A DNA stretch of 64,000 nucleotides from Sphaerulina vaccinii (GCA_022570795.1 JAKUDP010000016.1:620001-684000), one strand, 5' to 3'. Counted from the first letter of the stretch, positions 22,666-32,734 are shown. Notes: generated from the sequence alone by a model not told the origin. Made by a program: numbers and translations.

Positions 22666-23304
22666 CGTAGATTTTGAGTATTAAGTACTCGAGTTTTTGA
22701 GGCCGAACTCAAACTCAATGTTTAAGTACTCAGGTTTGAGTTGAGTATTGAGTACTTAGCCTGAGTACTACGTGCTGCTAAATGCGAGGTTATCCGAGGG
22801 CAGTAAGGTAGTGATACCGCGAAAGGAGCCCAGAGAACAATCCAGCAAAGGGCAACTACACACACCAAGACAGCGTCGCTACGCAAAGCAACTAGGCTCG
22901 CTGTTAGTATATCGCCAGCTTTGTCGGCCACCTCGCCGTTCACCTTCCTGTCGCCTACGGCCCTCCGGCTGGTTTGAGTATCTAAGTACAGTGGTGCTAG
23001 CCGAAGTGGCCACTGGTCTGTGCGTGCCGCACCACTTCAAGTTCTATAATTATTAATAGTCTCGTAAAACTTTTAAAGGCATACTCTATAGTTGTTATAC
23101 TAGGTCCTAGATACGCTAATAATGCCATAGTGTTAATAGCTCGGGCGTAGCTAGTCGCGCAACGGTATGTGCTGCGCACAGACCAGTGGCCACTTCGGCT
23201 AGCACCACTGTACTAAACTCAACCCGAAAATCAAGAACTCAAACTCAATATTTGAGTTGAGTATTGAGTTTGAGTGAGTACTCACTCAATGTTCAAAATC
23301 TATG
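22666..23304. mobile_element. Outer hAT-type MITE, 639 bp including a nested insertion
   Basis: The outer termini are CGTAGATTTTGA (22666-22677) and, inverted, CATAGATTTTGA (ending 23304), differing at one base. A perfect 8-bp duplication CTTCTATG flanks them at 22658-22665 and 23305-23312. Both subterminal regions are packed with ACTCAA / TTGAGT motifs, for example AACTCAAACTCAATATTTG. Subtracting the nested TA-flanked element leaves about 415 bp, close to the 396-bp hAT MITE at 9598. There is no coding capacity. Confidence 0.85.
22989..23210. mobile_element. Nested TA-flanked MITE, 222 bp, 36-bp perfect terminal repeats
   Basis: CAGTGGTGCTAGCCGAAGTG begins at 22989, and the same 36 bases appear inverted at 23175-23210 without a mismatch. 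TA dinucleotides flank both ends (22987-22988, 23211-23212), the Tc1/mariner/pogo signature. The interior is A/T-rich and non-coding. Perfect termini point to a recent insertion into the outer element. Confidence 0.92.
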
Positions 23305-23619
23305 CTTCTATGGCTTTAGATGATACAAAACCGCAGTAGCTAATGGCTGAGCGTCTATGGTCACCGTCTCGCCAGGATAGGCGCAGCACTCCACTACACG
23401 CCCTGCGGGACGAGAAGGATGAGACGAGACCGACTACAATCTGATCGAACTCTTACGTGAAGCAATATGTACCTATCTATGCGAGGTATAACCTTACCTA
23501 TATAGAAATACGAGGTACCAACGGTTGTCGAAGGAATAAGAACAAGATCTCCCTCGTCTATCTCATCTCGAGACTCACTATTACTCCCCTCAAAAAGCAA
23601 CCTGTACTCTAAAGTCAAG

Positions 23620-23926
23620 ATGCAATTACAAACCCTCGCACTCCTCTTCACCCTCCTCTTCCGCGGCGCCATAGCATGTGGCGGTTGCTGCTATTACAGC
23701 CCGAGCAGTATGTATTTCCTGCTCCCTGTGCTCTAATTCAGGCTAACACTATGCAGGTTGCTGTGCTCCAACCTGCCTGTTGACTGTTTGCCACCCTACT
23801 GAGTTCTCAGGAGGCAAAGATGTCGTATGTTCACTTGCGTAAGTTGTGCTTGGATGTAAAGATGCTAACGATTTGCAGGCGCAGTGCAATTGCAATATAG
23901 AGTACAATGGATGTAAGCCTAAGTGA
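23620..23926 (+). CDS. Small secreted cysteine-rich protein (effector-like), three exons
   Basis: Exons 23620..23707, 23757..23824 and 23879..23926 splice in frame through two introns of 49 and 54 bp. The introns have GTATGT donors, ATGCAG and TTGCAG acceptors and CTAAC branch-like sequences. The product has 67 residues. A signal peptide of about 19 residues (MQLQTLALLFTLLFRGAIA) precedes a 48-residue mature chain with ten cysteines, arranged C-x2-CC-x6-CC-x3-C-x4-C-x13-C-x-C-x6-C, ending NGCKPK. Such size, cysteine density and secretion fit fungal effector or antimicrobial-type proteins; I recognise no named family. Each exon is too short to be found as an ORF. The gene starts 316 bp after the nested MITEs and is tail to tail with the GH128 gene, whose stop lies only 59 bp away. 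Function is inference. Confidence 0.75.
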
Positions 23927-23984
23927 CAGAGGACTGGTTTCAGTGGGTATATATGCGTGGATCCTCAGTTTTGAAGACATCCAA

Positions 23985-26900
23985 TCAACATGTTGTACTC
24001 GTTCCCAAGCAACAAGACTCATCGGTTCTAGTAGTATTCGGGCAAGGCGCCGTGTACGAGTTATAGATAGTCCCCTGTGCACTCAATCCATTCCCATCCG
24101 CGTTGATCAGAAAGCCCGGAGCGTCGTAGAACCAGGAATATCTCGTCACATAAGGAACAGCATCAAGCCACGACACAGCCTGCTGAATGAATTGCTGCTT
24201 TGCCGTGTCTGTGTTGTAATCGGCTCCGTCCATACCGAACCTGGCAGACTATCATTAGCAACAAGTATCGAGAGAGGAGGGAAAACTTACTCAGTGATGT
24301 AGATAGGCTTCCCAAACATCTGATAAGCCAATTGCACATAATACTTCAGATAGCCCACAGCGTAAGCATTACTATACCAATGCAAATTGATAGCATCAAA
24401 CTGACATCCGATGCAATTGCCCATGAATTGTTGTAACCACTGCAGACCACCGTTATCTGTCACGGCTGGAGCTACGAGTTTGACAGGAAGGCCATTGGTA
24501 CCGGGCATTCCGTAGAAGGGCATCATGTAGTTCTGATAGGCAACCACGGCGCGGTCGATAGACATGCAAGATGAGCCGTAGTCCACACCATTCGTAGGGC
24601 AGAGATCGGGTTCATTGAAGGAGAAGAGTGCGTCAGAGCCGGAGTTAATGGCAGCTTGAGCGGCGCATGGCCAGGCGGCGAGGAGGGATGGGTCGTCGTT
24701 AAAGAGGAGTGGTATGAAGCTGATCGCTGGATTGTAGTCAGGATTAGGCGGCTGGCCGGTGTAGCGACTGTAGTAATAGTCGTAGCCCCAGGAGACGAGG
24801 GAGTTCTGTCCTGACAGGGAGTACGGGAGTGTCAGAGTGCCGTTGGTATAGCAAAGACCTCGTTTGCCTGTATTCCGGACAAAGGGTGATGGTATCGCCG
24901 AAGGTGTTGCAGCAGGGACCGCTGAAGTGCGTCCGCAAGTGAAGAATGGAATGCTCGAACTTGTTATTCCTGTGGTAGAGGATGACGAGATGAGTTGAGT
25001 CGGAGAGCTCGACACACTAAGTGCAGCTGGCGAAGAACTCGACAGAGATAAGATTAAGGAAGAGCTGACGCGGCTGGATATGGAGCTGGACGCTGACGTC
25101 GAGTATGCTGCAGCGAGTGCAGTCGAAGAGCCAGGTGCACTCGATGTAGCTGATGAGGAACTTGACGCCCTACTGGACGAAGACGACACACTAGATGAAG
25201 GTGCCGAGTTCGTGCTGCTCGATGTCGCTACAGTTGAACTTGTACTTGACGAAGTCGCCATATTGGACGAAGTCGATGCTGAAGAGCTCTGGGAAGAGGA
25301 TGGCGATGATGACGCTGGTGCGCTAGTACTTGTACTTCTCGTGGTCGAAGATGAAGTGACTGGATTTGGAGAACTTGACACTGACCAAGAAGTCGCGCTG
25401 CTAAATGAGGCCAGTCCAGAGTTAATTGCAGCCGATGAAGAACTCGCAGCCCTGCTGGACGAAGCTGATGCGGAACTCGAGCTCAATGAAGCCGATACAG
25501 AACTGGAGCTCCATGAACTTGAGAAGCTTGATAGACTGAACATGCTCGCCGACACGACCGACATTGCAGAGGACGACAGTGAAGCTGAGACACTCGATCT
25601 GGATGATGAAGCAGATAGGCTGGAACTGCTTGCAGATAGCGCTGAGCTTGATGCAGAGGCGAGACTTGACATGCTGGCCGACGTTGCTGAGCTACTGGCT
25701 CGCATAGTCGTGCTTGAAGCTGATAATGGTACAGGATTCGAAGTGGTGCTGAGTCCTCGGCTAGAAGATATGCTGGTTGACGATATCGCACTGCTCAGAG
25801 CGCCGCTCGATGCGCCAGAGCTCGAAAGACTGCCTGATGAGGATACTCGTGCAGATGTCGACGACGCTGCAGCGAAAGGACTCATCCTAATAGCAGCAAT
25901 GTAGCCCTCATAAGGATAGAAGTACACATATCCATAGTTCAGAGTCAGGTAGCAGTTTGCACCTCCTTCGAATGTCTGGTATTGAAGACCTGTACAGCCA
26001 TTTGCAGCATCGCAGGCGGCGAAGCATTGTTCGATAGATGGGTTGGCAGAGCCACTGGCGGGCGTCACCACGTCGCCGCCCAGTGAGAATTGGCACATCA
26101 AGGAGTATTGTATGCCGTTTGCGTCGGTGATTGTCGTGCCGTTCTGTGCGGGACAGGGGCCGATCGCTGTGGGTGTTGCGCTTGGAGCAGAGCTAGTTCT
26201 GACTGAAGACGAAGATGAGGATGGCTTGGACAATGTCGAAGAGGTCGGAATCCTGACAGAAGATAGCGAGAAGGCGTCACTCGAGGACAAGCGTGAAGAT
26301 GTCTGCACAGAGGAACCTGGTACTGGAATGACAATGGCTGTCGAGAGTCCTCGCGATGACAGAGTGCTGCTCAGAGACATAGCGTTGCTCGAGCTCGGCA
26401 CTGGAATCACTAAAGCAGTCGAAGTCCCTCTCGAGGATACTGCGCTGCTCGACGGAGCCGCTAGAGAGCTTGGTACTGGAATGACTATTGCAGTGGACAC
26501 TCCTCTGGAGGACAGAGTGCTGCTCGCTGGAACAGCCGAAGAGCTACTCTGAGGACTGGAGCCTGCCGAGACTGTCGAGATTTGAGCACCAGACGGAGAC
26601 GGAAGTACATTGATAGAGCTAGATACCACACTCGCAGGTGCCAGAGACATCGTCGACGGCGGCTGACTCCACCACGAAGGAGTTCCAGATGCTGTCAAAG
26701 TCGTCGAACTTCCTGCTACAAAGCTTGAGCCTGGGACTGATGACGAGACTCCCGGGACAGGATACGGGTATTCGAATCCAGCAGTACTTGATGGAGCAGC
26801 TGAGGTCGCCGAGACTTTTCCAGAAGCCATTGATGAAGTCGGAAACATGGTGTCATTACTGAAGCCCTCGAAACGTTCCTGATTGAACGCGACCTCTCCT

Positions 26901-27535
26901 CCTACCAAAGACATGGTGCCGCTCACAGATGAGAAGAGCTGACATGTACTTCCCATCGTAGCGGCGGCCACACAAGCTGGTGTAAGACTGCAGTTCTGGA
27001 CACAGTCTTCGAAAGTCTGGTCAAAAGCTCCAGCATTGTCCTGCCTTCGCCCGATGCCGCCACGATCAATCGGAGTCGCAAATTCGATCGTAGTGCCAGA
27101 GAGTCCAGTATCGGAGAGGACGGTGTACACATCTCCACTGGAGTCTGTATAAGTACTCGCTGAAGGAGTTGGTGTGTTATATGATGTCGGCGTGCCCGCG
27201 GGTGAGAACAACGGAGGTATAGTCTTTGACGTCTCCGGTTGTGGTGGAGCACCAGTAGGGTCAAGAGCGAATGAGTTCGTCGTGAATGCAGAATGCGCTC
27301 CGCTCGATGAGGAGGCTGCATTCCCTTTGCTGGATGATGAAAGTCCTGTTGCTGATGTCCGAGTACTGCTCGAAACACTCCTCGAACTGGGCGAGCTCAT
27401 AGAGCCATAGCTGTTGAAAGATACAGGACCCGTCGTCGAGCAATACCCAGGCACGCCGATCGTGATTGTGACTCCTTGCGCGAATCCATAATGTAGAATG
27501 GGCAGCAATAACGCTGCACTTCCAGGATGTCGCAT
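23985..27535 (-). CDS. Secreted serine-rich GH128 protein with PAN/Apple-like region
   Basis: Two exons, 27535..24291 and 24240..23985, give 1166 residues. A signal peptide (MRHPGSAALLLPILHYGFAQ) opens the protein. Cys-containing segments near residues 170-210 (TFEDCVQNCSLTPACVAA) and about 490-550 (SIEQCFAACDAANGCTGLQY) look like PAN/Apple modules. About 320 residues of Ser-rich, surely O-mannosylated sequence follow. The C-terminal ~240 residues are a GH128 (Asl1-like) beta-1,3-glucanase domain: SFNEPDLC holds the acid/base Glu (about 975), INLHWY follows, and PIYITEFG holds the nucleophile Glu 1082. The intron splits that nucleophile codon (GA/G). Such proteins act on beta-1,3-glucan in the cell wall. 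The length is several times that of a bare GH128 enzyme, suggesting a wall-spanning stalk. No clear GPI signal is visible at the C-terminus. Confidence 0.88.
26300..26535 (-). repeat. Tandem coding repeat in the serine-rich stalk
   Basis: Three units of about 24-26 residues each contain SSRG-x-STA-x-VIPVP and a Ser/Ala-rich spacer. They correspond to similar nucleotide segments about 75 bp apart. They lie between the two PAN-like regions of the GH128 protein and form a hydrophobic beta-like patch in an otherwise hydrophilic stalk. Confidence 0.7.
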
Positions 27536-27727
27536 CGTGATAGTCTCTCGCTCTGCGCAGAGTTGGTCACCAAGAGAGCATCTGGCGCGACGACACGATT
27601 GCGACGTGCAGGTCCAGCAAGTCCAGATGGCACGCGGCTAGAACTGCGAAGTAAATATGCTTGGAATGCTTAAAACCGCATTCCAGGACATTTGTGTAGA
27701 GACATCATCCCTTGCTTTCACTCGCCA

Positions 27728-29953
27728 TCAGCAAAACGGCGACTCCAGTAGAGCCTCATCGTCTTCATCTGATATGTTTCCCAGCAGTTCTCCGCCCTCA
27801 AGGTCGACAGTCCTGAAGCATCGCGTGCAAACGAGCGTAGTTCGTCGCCGATGCACTTGCCTGTGACTTCCAGCTTCGTCCCACGTCCGGATCCGCATCT
27901 CACCTCCACAGTAGTCGCAGGACCGCGAGCCACTATGCGCATAGGTTTCGTGGCGGTGGAGGTCACTCATCCTGATAAATGATTGCAGACACTGATGACA
28001 TTCATACATCTGCGAGTTTGTAGATGCTGCACACGATCCGTAGCGAGATGCATATGCGTATGCCGCCGGCTGCAAACAACCAGCATATAGCGACTGAGAG
28101 GTGGCAGTAGTCGACGGCGAGTTGCCATCAGCCGTATATAGCTCGGTCCGTCCGTTGGCAGCAAGCATGTGGAGCGGATGGCTTGTTCCCAGAGCTCGCT
28201 GAAGGTTTCCCGCATCGCGTCTCAGGTCACGCTGTAGAGGAACGCAGATTTCCGGGTCCAAAGTGGTCATGGGGTAACCTGCGAGCAGAACTTGCGCAGG
28301 GTATTCCCGAAAGTCTGCAGTGCGAGACTCCACGTACACTGATACGGGACTATCAATCGTGTCGCTCTGTATGGCATCGTACGTTAGAGACGATGACGAC
28401 GCGTATGGAGTTCCGTAGCTGTATCGTCCTGAGTCTGGCGGACGACTCTGATAGTAAAGCTGGGACTGGTCCGCACTAAGGTTGGCTGTATCACGATATA
28501 CTGGTCCAGCTTGGACATATCGTGGATACGGCGGCTGAGTGCTGCGATCCATGTGTGAAGCTGCGGAAATATATGAGGCAGTACTCGTGAACGTTCCATG
28601 TCGCGACGTATCTGGTGATGATGCAGCTGAGTAGGCATGTCTGGAATCTTGTTCTCTTGAAGCTGATGCAACTGTACATGGTGTCGGATGCGAGGCCGCA
28701 TTTCGGTCTGCGTGGGTGCTCTGTCGTACTGTCGGACGTGGTACGACTGTAGCATAATATGACGGAGGCGGTGCGGCTATGGATTCGTATGAAGGAGGTG
28801 GTGCTGATGGAGTTGAGTCTACGTCCGTGAGTTCTCGTACTCTGGGTCCTGATGCGATTGCAGGGCGATGTGCAGTAGACGCAGTTGACGGAAGAGCCGA
28901 GTCTCGCGCGATACTCGTCACGCTTCGTAACATGTTGCATTGCACTAAATTGAGCCCAAGTCCAGCCAAAGCTGCTGCTGGAGCCAATCGAGCGAGTACA
29001 CCTTCATCGCTAGGACGGGCAGTAGGCGGAGTTTCGCGGACCACCTCCGCAGATATGTTCTCAAGGAGAGATTTAGCCCAAGATGCTGCTACTGCAGCGG
29101 CGTATGGTTGCCAGGCTTTATTCTTGTGACAGTCGCAGTAGTCGCATATACCACGAATGACCAGACTTGATACCTGATCAACGACACCCGCAGCCTCCAT
29201 CTCGAAGCAGAGGACATTGCCTAATCTAGCCAATCTATTGCACATTGCATCACGAACTTCAGCATCCTTGATGACTTGATTGCCGGATGCGATGAGGCCG
29301 TAGTGAACTTCTGGAGAAGTGTGCGCACGACTTGGCCGCACGATCTCTGTGTCGACGTGAATGATCTCAGGCATGAACAGACGATCGGGCGTCCTCGGTC
29401 TGCGGAAGTGGCCTTCGTAGGTATCGAGATGCTCTCGGAAAGCTTGTAAAGTTCTGCGATCGTTCATCTTGTTCAGCGCTGTCAATAAGATGGTGTTCGG
29501 TTTGTTCAGCCCTCCTATGAGCTTCATGTCCTTCCCTTGCTCAGCCTTGCCATAATCGTACTGAACAACTCCACCGTGTCCGCCGGTGTGGTCTGGCACG
29601 CCGATCACTACATCTCCCAGTCGAACGTCGTGCTTCTCGCTCCAGACACCTCCACCTACGCCGACCAGAAGCGCAAATCGAAGTTGCCGGAAAGTGACTG
29701 CCATTTCCGATGCAATAGCTGACGCCGACGTCTCACCTATCACGCCGGACGGCAGACAGGCCATCACGACGTTATGTCCTGCTATGCTGCCATAAGTATA
29801 TTGATGTCGCTGAGAGCCGCCTAGCGCGACCATCTCATGCTCCTCGTCGAAGAGGTGTACTGAGGCGCTTCGCTCTGATCTTGCGAGAGCACATATCCAG
29901 GCGACCGTGTAATCATTCTTGCGGAGAGTCCTTCTGGCTTCGGTGCTGCCCAT
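27728..29953 (-). CDS. Nucleoside phosphorylase superfamily protein with C-terminal C2H2 zinc fingers
   Basis: A single exon encodes 741 residues from ATG 29953; an in-frame ATG at 30070 would add 39 residues before the domain. Residues 13-300 form a PNP_UDP_1 domain of the kind that heads many fungal NLR-like proteins: YTVAWICALA, FALLVGVGGGVWS (about 93-105), LCFEMEAAGVV (248-258), RGICDYCDCHKNKAWQPYAA. Where an NLR would carry NACHT or NB-ARC and repeats, this protein has about 330 residues of Ser/Thr/Tyr/Pro-rich disordered sequence. A Cys/His-rich tail follows: one good C2H2 finger (CHQCLQSFIRMSDLHRHETYAH), a second irregular C-x2-C...H unit and a CTRC motif. No NTPase motif is seen. Typical PNP substrates are purine nucleosides; whether this copy is catalytic is unknown. 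Confidence 0.8.
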   Translation of the reverse strand: MGSTEARRTLRKNDYTVAWICALARSERSASVHLFDEEHEMVALGGSQRHQYTYGSIAGHNVVMACLPSGVIGETSASAIASEMAVTFRQLRFALLVGVGGGVWSEKHDVRLGDVVIGVPDHTGGHGGVVQYDYGKAEQGKDMKLIGGLNKPNTILLTALNKMNDRRTLQAFREHLDTYEGHFRRPRTPDRLFMPEIIHVDTEIVRPSRAHTSPEVHYGLIASGNQVIKDAEVRDAMCNRLARLGNVLCFEMEAAGVVDQVSSLVIRGICDYCDCHKNKAWQPYAAAVAASWAKSLLENISAEVVRETPPTARPSDEGVLARLAPAAALAGLGLNLVQCNMLRSVTSIARDSALPSTASTAHRPAIASGPRVRELTDVDSTPSAPPPSYESIAAPPPSYYATVVPRPTVRQSTHADRNAASHPTPCTVASASREQDSRHAYSAASSPDTSRHGTFTSTASYISAASHMDRSTQPPYPRYVQAGPVYRDTANLSADQSQLYYQSRPPDSGRYSYGTPYASSSSLTYDAIQSDTIDSPVSVYVESRTADFREYPAQVLLAGYPMTTLDPEICVPLQRDLRRDAGNLQRALGTSHPLHMLAANGRTELYTADGNSPSTTATSQSLYAGCLQPAAYAYASRYGSCAASTNSQMYECHQCLQSFIRMSDLHRHETYAHSGSRSCDYCGGEMRIRTWDEAGSHRQVHRRRTTLVCTRCFRTVDLEGGELLGNISDEDDEALLESPFC

Positions 29954-30960
29954 AGTAAAATCAGCGCGGGAAAAAGCTTGCGGGCGGTATTTGCGATCTG
30001 CATGTCGAGCGCAAAGTGTCTTCGAGATCAGGCGATGTGCGCTGTCGCACGCGTTCGGGCGGCAAGCCACGATCCTTCCAGGGCGGCCTCTGGGAGAGCC
30101 TCAGCACTAAATTTAGACTTAGCTAACAGCTTTCTCTGCATATGGTTGTATGAGGCAGTGAACGTGACATGAGCGAATTGTTCGAGGTTGAGACACGATG
30201 ATGCGAGCTTCCAGTGCCAACATTATGCCTTGCTAGCAAAGCCTACTGTACCCCAGTACGTTTCCATGGAATGACTCACTTATGCCACATGTTTCAACAT
30301 TGACGAATGGTGCACGATCTGCTGCTGAAGACCTCTGTGCCACTGCGTGGCACGTACGTTTACTCGGTGCTTGGCAAGACGTAACGTACACGATCGGATC
30401 GAGCGGGCTGTTGAGCTTGTAGGTCGATAGAACAGCGCGAAGGAACACAACAGTATTATGAAGCAGGCCACAGCCACAGCCATACTGATTCATGTGTCGC
30501 GTCGCTCCGGCTGGGCCACGAAATCCAGAGCCAGATATGGCTCGCGGTCGACCTCCAGTATGGGTAACGCGAAGTGGTTGACCCTGCCCTTCAGTTGCTT
30601 TAGCTATGTAGCCAGAGGTTGTTGCCGGTACTGGATGTACCAGGAAGTATACCGCAGAGCATGAGTGAATTTCAGATGTGAGTGGAAGTCAGCTCCATGA
30701 GCTGACTTCCAGTTCCGGAGCTTCTCCCATGGCCAACGCCGCACATGTTGCGCGTTTCTGTAATGAATAGCAACTGCTGGTCCAGTGAGGATATAGACTG
30801 GTCTCTCAGAAGTGAATGGCGCGTTGTTTGAGCAGTACTCCATTCCGGTAGCCCTTTCAAAGTGATGCCGCTGCCTCAATAGCTCCAGCTCCCTTAAAAA
30901 GTCCAGGACTCGTAATCTCCACGCTCACAGGATATTTCCACTCCATGAACTTCGCCCATC
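29954..30960. other. Intergenic stretch with a perfect hairpin
   Basis: One kilobase upstream of the phosphorylase-type gene. Short frames only (the longest is 91 codons, 30604-30879, minus). It contains the inverted repeat listed separately. Confidence 0.4.
30683..30711. repeat. Perfect 13-bp inverted repeat with 3-base loop
   Basis: TGGAAGTCAGCTC, then CAT, then GAGCTGACTTCCA: 29 bases with no mismatch and a GC content near one half. It lies 250 bp beyond the stop of the Mim2-like gene and 730 bp before the phosphorylase-type gene. It may be a transcript-end hairpin, a fold-back scar or a palindromic binding site. Confidence 0.75.
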
Positions 30961-31260
30961 CTACTCAGCATTAGCACTTCCTCCCTTGCCCTCTACCCTT
31001 CGTGCCAACATACCATAATATGCACACTTCCTTCCAAAGTACTTCCCCAGATATGGTATGAGCACCAACGTCAACATCAACTCCAGCTGTTGTAGACTTT
31101 CTCTCCATTCCCTCTCGGCATCTGAAAATGCTTGCTCTTCGCTAGGCGTGACTGAGGTTGTGGAGCCTGCCGAGGAGGATGGAAGGGAGTCGATGTCGTC
31201 TTCTGTGTCGTCGTTGGTAGGCGAGGGAATTCGCGCGTATGAGGATGATGGGTTGGACAT
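30961..31260 (-). CDS. Small outer-mitochondrial-membrane protein, Mim2-like
   Basis: A single exon encodes 99 residues. The N-terminal 50 residues are acidic and Ser-rich (NDDTEDDIDSLPSSS). Then comes EREWRESLQQLELMLTLVLI followed by PYLGKYFGRKCAYYGML: one membrane span with a short amphipathic lead and positively charged exit. This layout and the E-W-x-E-S-L-x-Q-L pattern recall Mim2, the partner of Mim1 in the complex that inserts helical proteins into the mitochondrial outer membrane. The assignment rests on pattern memory, not on alignment. Another single-span membrane protein of the same size remains possible. The 5' end faces the eIF2 beta gene, divergent, with about 440 bp between starts. 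Confidence 0.65.
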   Translation of the reverse strand: MSNPSSSYARIPSPTNDDTEDDIDSLPSSSAGSTTSVTPSEEQAFSDAEREWRESLQQLELMLTLVLIPYLGKYFGRKCAYYGMLARRVEGKGGSANAE

Positions 31261-31702
31261 TGTGGATGTATCGGTGAGAGTGACTGGTACACTCAGAGTG
31301 TGGTGTTGAACAGTGCGAGGTTGATGTTGATGTCGAGCATTGATCGACTCAAGCTCGGATTGGATGCCGAAAGCTAGTTTGAGGCAGTGGCAGATGATAT
31401 GGCAGACAAACTGTTACGACTTGGCCACTAGATGCCGATTGGTGTAGAAGACAGACTCATTCACGACGTCTTGCTCATATCTTGTGAGCGCCAACAGGAA
31501 CGCGTGTTCCATGTTGCAGAGTTATTCGTTCCTGCCGATACATATTCTGCGGGTAATTCCGTCGCTCCTTCCATCCCCGCTGACATAATTGTGGGAGTGA
31601 GTCAACTTCGCGCAGTACTTTGTGTCTCCTTCCAGCGCCACCTTTCTCTCTCTTCTACATCAACACAAAATAACAACGAAATCCACCCACACACCCGCAA
31701 TC

Positions 31703-32734
31703 ATGGCGGACGAGACACTCACGAAGCGCAAATCGGTGGCTTTCGCCGAAGGCCAGACCCTGGTTGACACTGAAGGTAATATCACACACGACAGCAATGG
31801 CACACATGATGGAGAGAAGGATTCTGCCGCGACGCATACTGTCGAGAACGGCGGCGAGGATAAGTCCGTAGATGAGGTCACAGCCATGTTCGAGGGACTG
31901 GCCAAGAAAAAGAAGAAGAAGCCAAAGAAGGAAGTGGAAGAGGGCGAAGATGGAGCCGAGGAGAAGGCCGAGGACGATGGAGAGGTTGACTTGTCTGCGC
32001 TCAAGAAGAAAAAGAAGAAGAGCAAGAAGCCGGTCGCAGATGACTTCGAGAAGCAATTGGCAGAGGCTGGCGCCGCAGAGGGCGATGAGGAGGTGTCAAA
32101 GAGCTCCTCGAAAGGTGACCCGGCTGAAGCTGGTGTGCAAGATGGCGACATTCACGGCGGAACTGGTATCTGGTCACACGACGAGACAAAGGGCTACAAC
32201 TACGAGAGCTTGCTTTCGCGCTTCTTCGTCATGCTCCACGACTCGCACCCCGATCTTGCATCTAGCGGCGGCAAGACGTACAAGATCCCACCACCACAAT
32301 GTCTGCGCGAAGGTAACAAGAAGACCATCTTTGCCAACATCGCCGATATCTGCAAGAGAATGAAGCGTACAGACGAGCACGTCACACAATACCTGTTCGC
32401 TGAATTGGGTACGAGCGGTTCCGTTGATGGAAGCCGAAGACTGGTCATCAAGGGCCGTTTCCAGCAGAAGCAGATCGAGAATGTTCTGCGTCGATACATT
32501 GGTAAGATCAACAAACACAGATTGCGATTGCAGGATGGAGGACATACACTAATCATACAAATAGTCGAGTACGTGACTTGCAAGACTTGCAGATCCCCAG
32601 ACACCGAACTCAGCAAGGGAGAGAACCGTCTCTACTTCGTCACCTGCAACTCCTGCGCATCTCGCCGTTCCGTCACTGCTATCAAGAGCGGTTTCTCTGC
32701 CCAAGTCGGCAAGAGAAAGCGTATGCAAGGATAA
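31703..32734 (+). CDS. SUI3: Translation initiation factor eIF2 subunit beta
   Basis: Two exons, 31703..32501 and 32565..32734 (63-bp intron, GTAAGA donor, AATAG acceptor, phase 1), give 322 residues. The protein is the beta subunit of eIF2, which carries initiator Met-tRNA to the 40S ribosome. Two lysine blocks (AKKKKKKPKK and LKKKKKKSKK), which bind eIF5 and eIF2B epsilon, lie in the N-terminal half; yeast has three. The C-terminal domain reads YESLLSRFFVMLHDSHPDL, IPPPQCLREGNKKTIFANIA, KRMKRTDEHVTQYLFAELGT and RYIVEYVTCKTCRSPDT. The last starts the C-x2-C...C-x2-C zinc ribbon (VTCNSCASRRSV). The intron falls within RYI/VEY. The start was set at MADETLTKRK. Confidence 0.96.
   Translation: MADETLTKRKSVAFAEGQTLVDTEGNITHDSNGTHDGEKDSAATHTVENGGEDKSVDEVTAMFEGLAKKKKKKPKKEVEEGEDGAEEKAEDDGEVDLSALKKKKKKSKKPVADDFEKQLAEAGAAEGDEEVSKSSSKGDPAEAGVQDGDIHGGTGIWSHDETKGYNYESLLSRFFVMLHDSHPDLASSGGKTYKIPPPQCLREGNKKTIFANIADICKRMKRTDEHVTQYLFAELGTSGSVDGSRRLVIKGRFQQKQIENVLRRYIGKINKHRLRLQDGGHTLIIQIVEYVTCKTCRSPDTELSKGENRLYFVTCNSCASRRSVTAIKSGFSAQVGKRKRMQG

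Noticed and set aside
25080..25904. A 274-codon plus-strand frame rich in Asp, Glu, Leu and Ala
   Set aside because: It is exactly antisense to the Ser-rich part of the GH128 protein; biased Ser codons on one strand leave the opposite frame free of stops.
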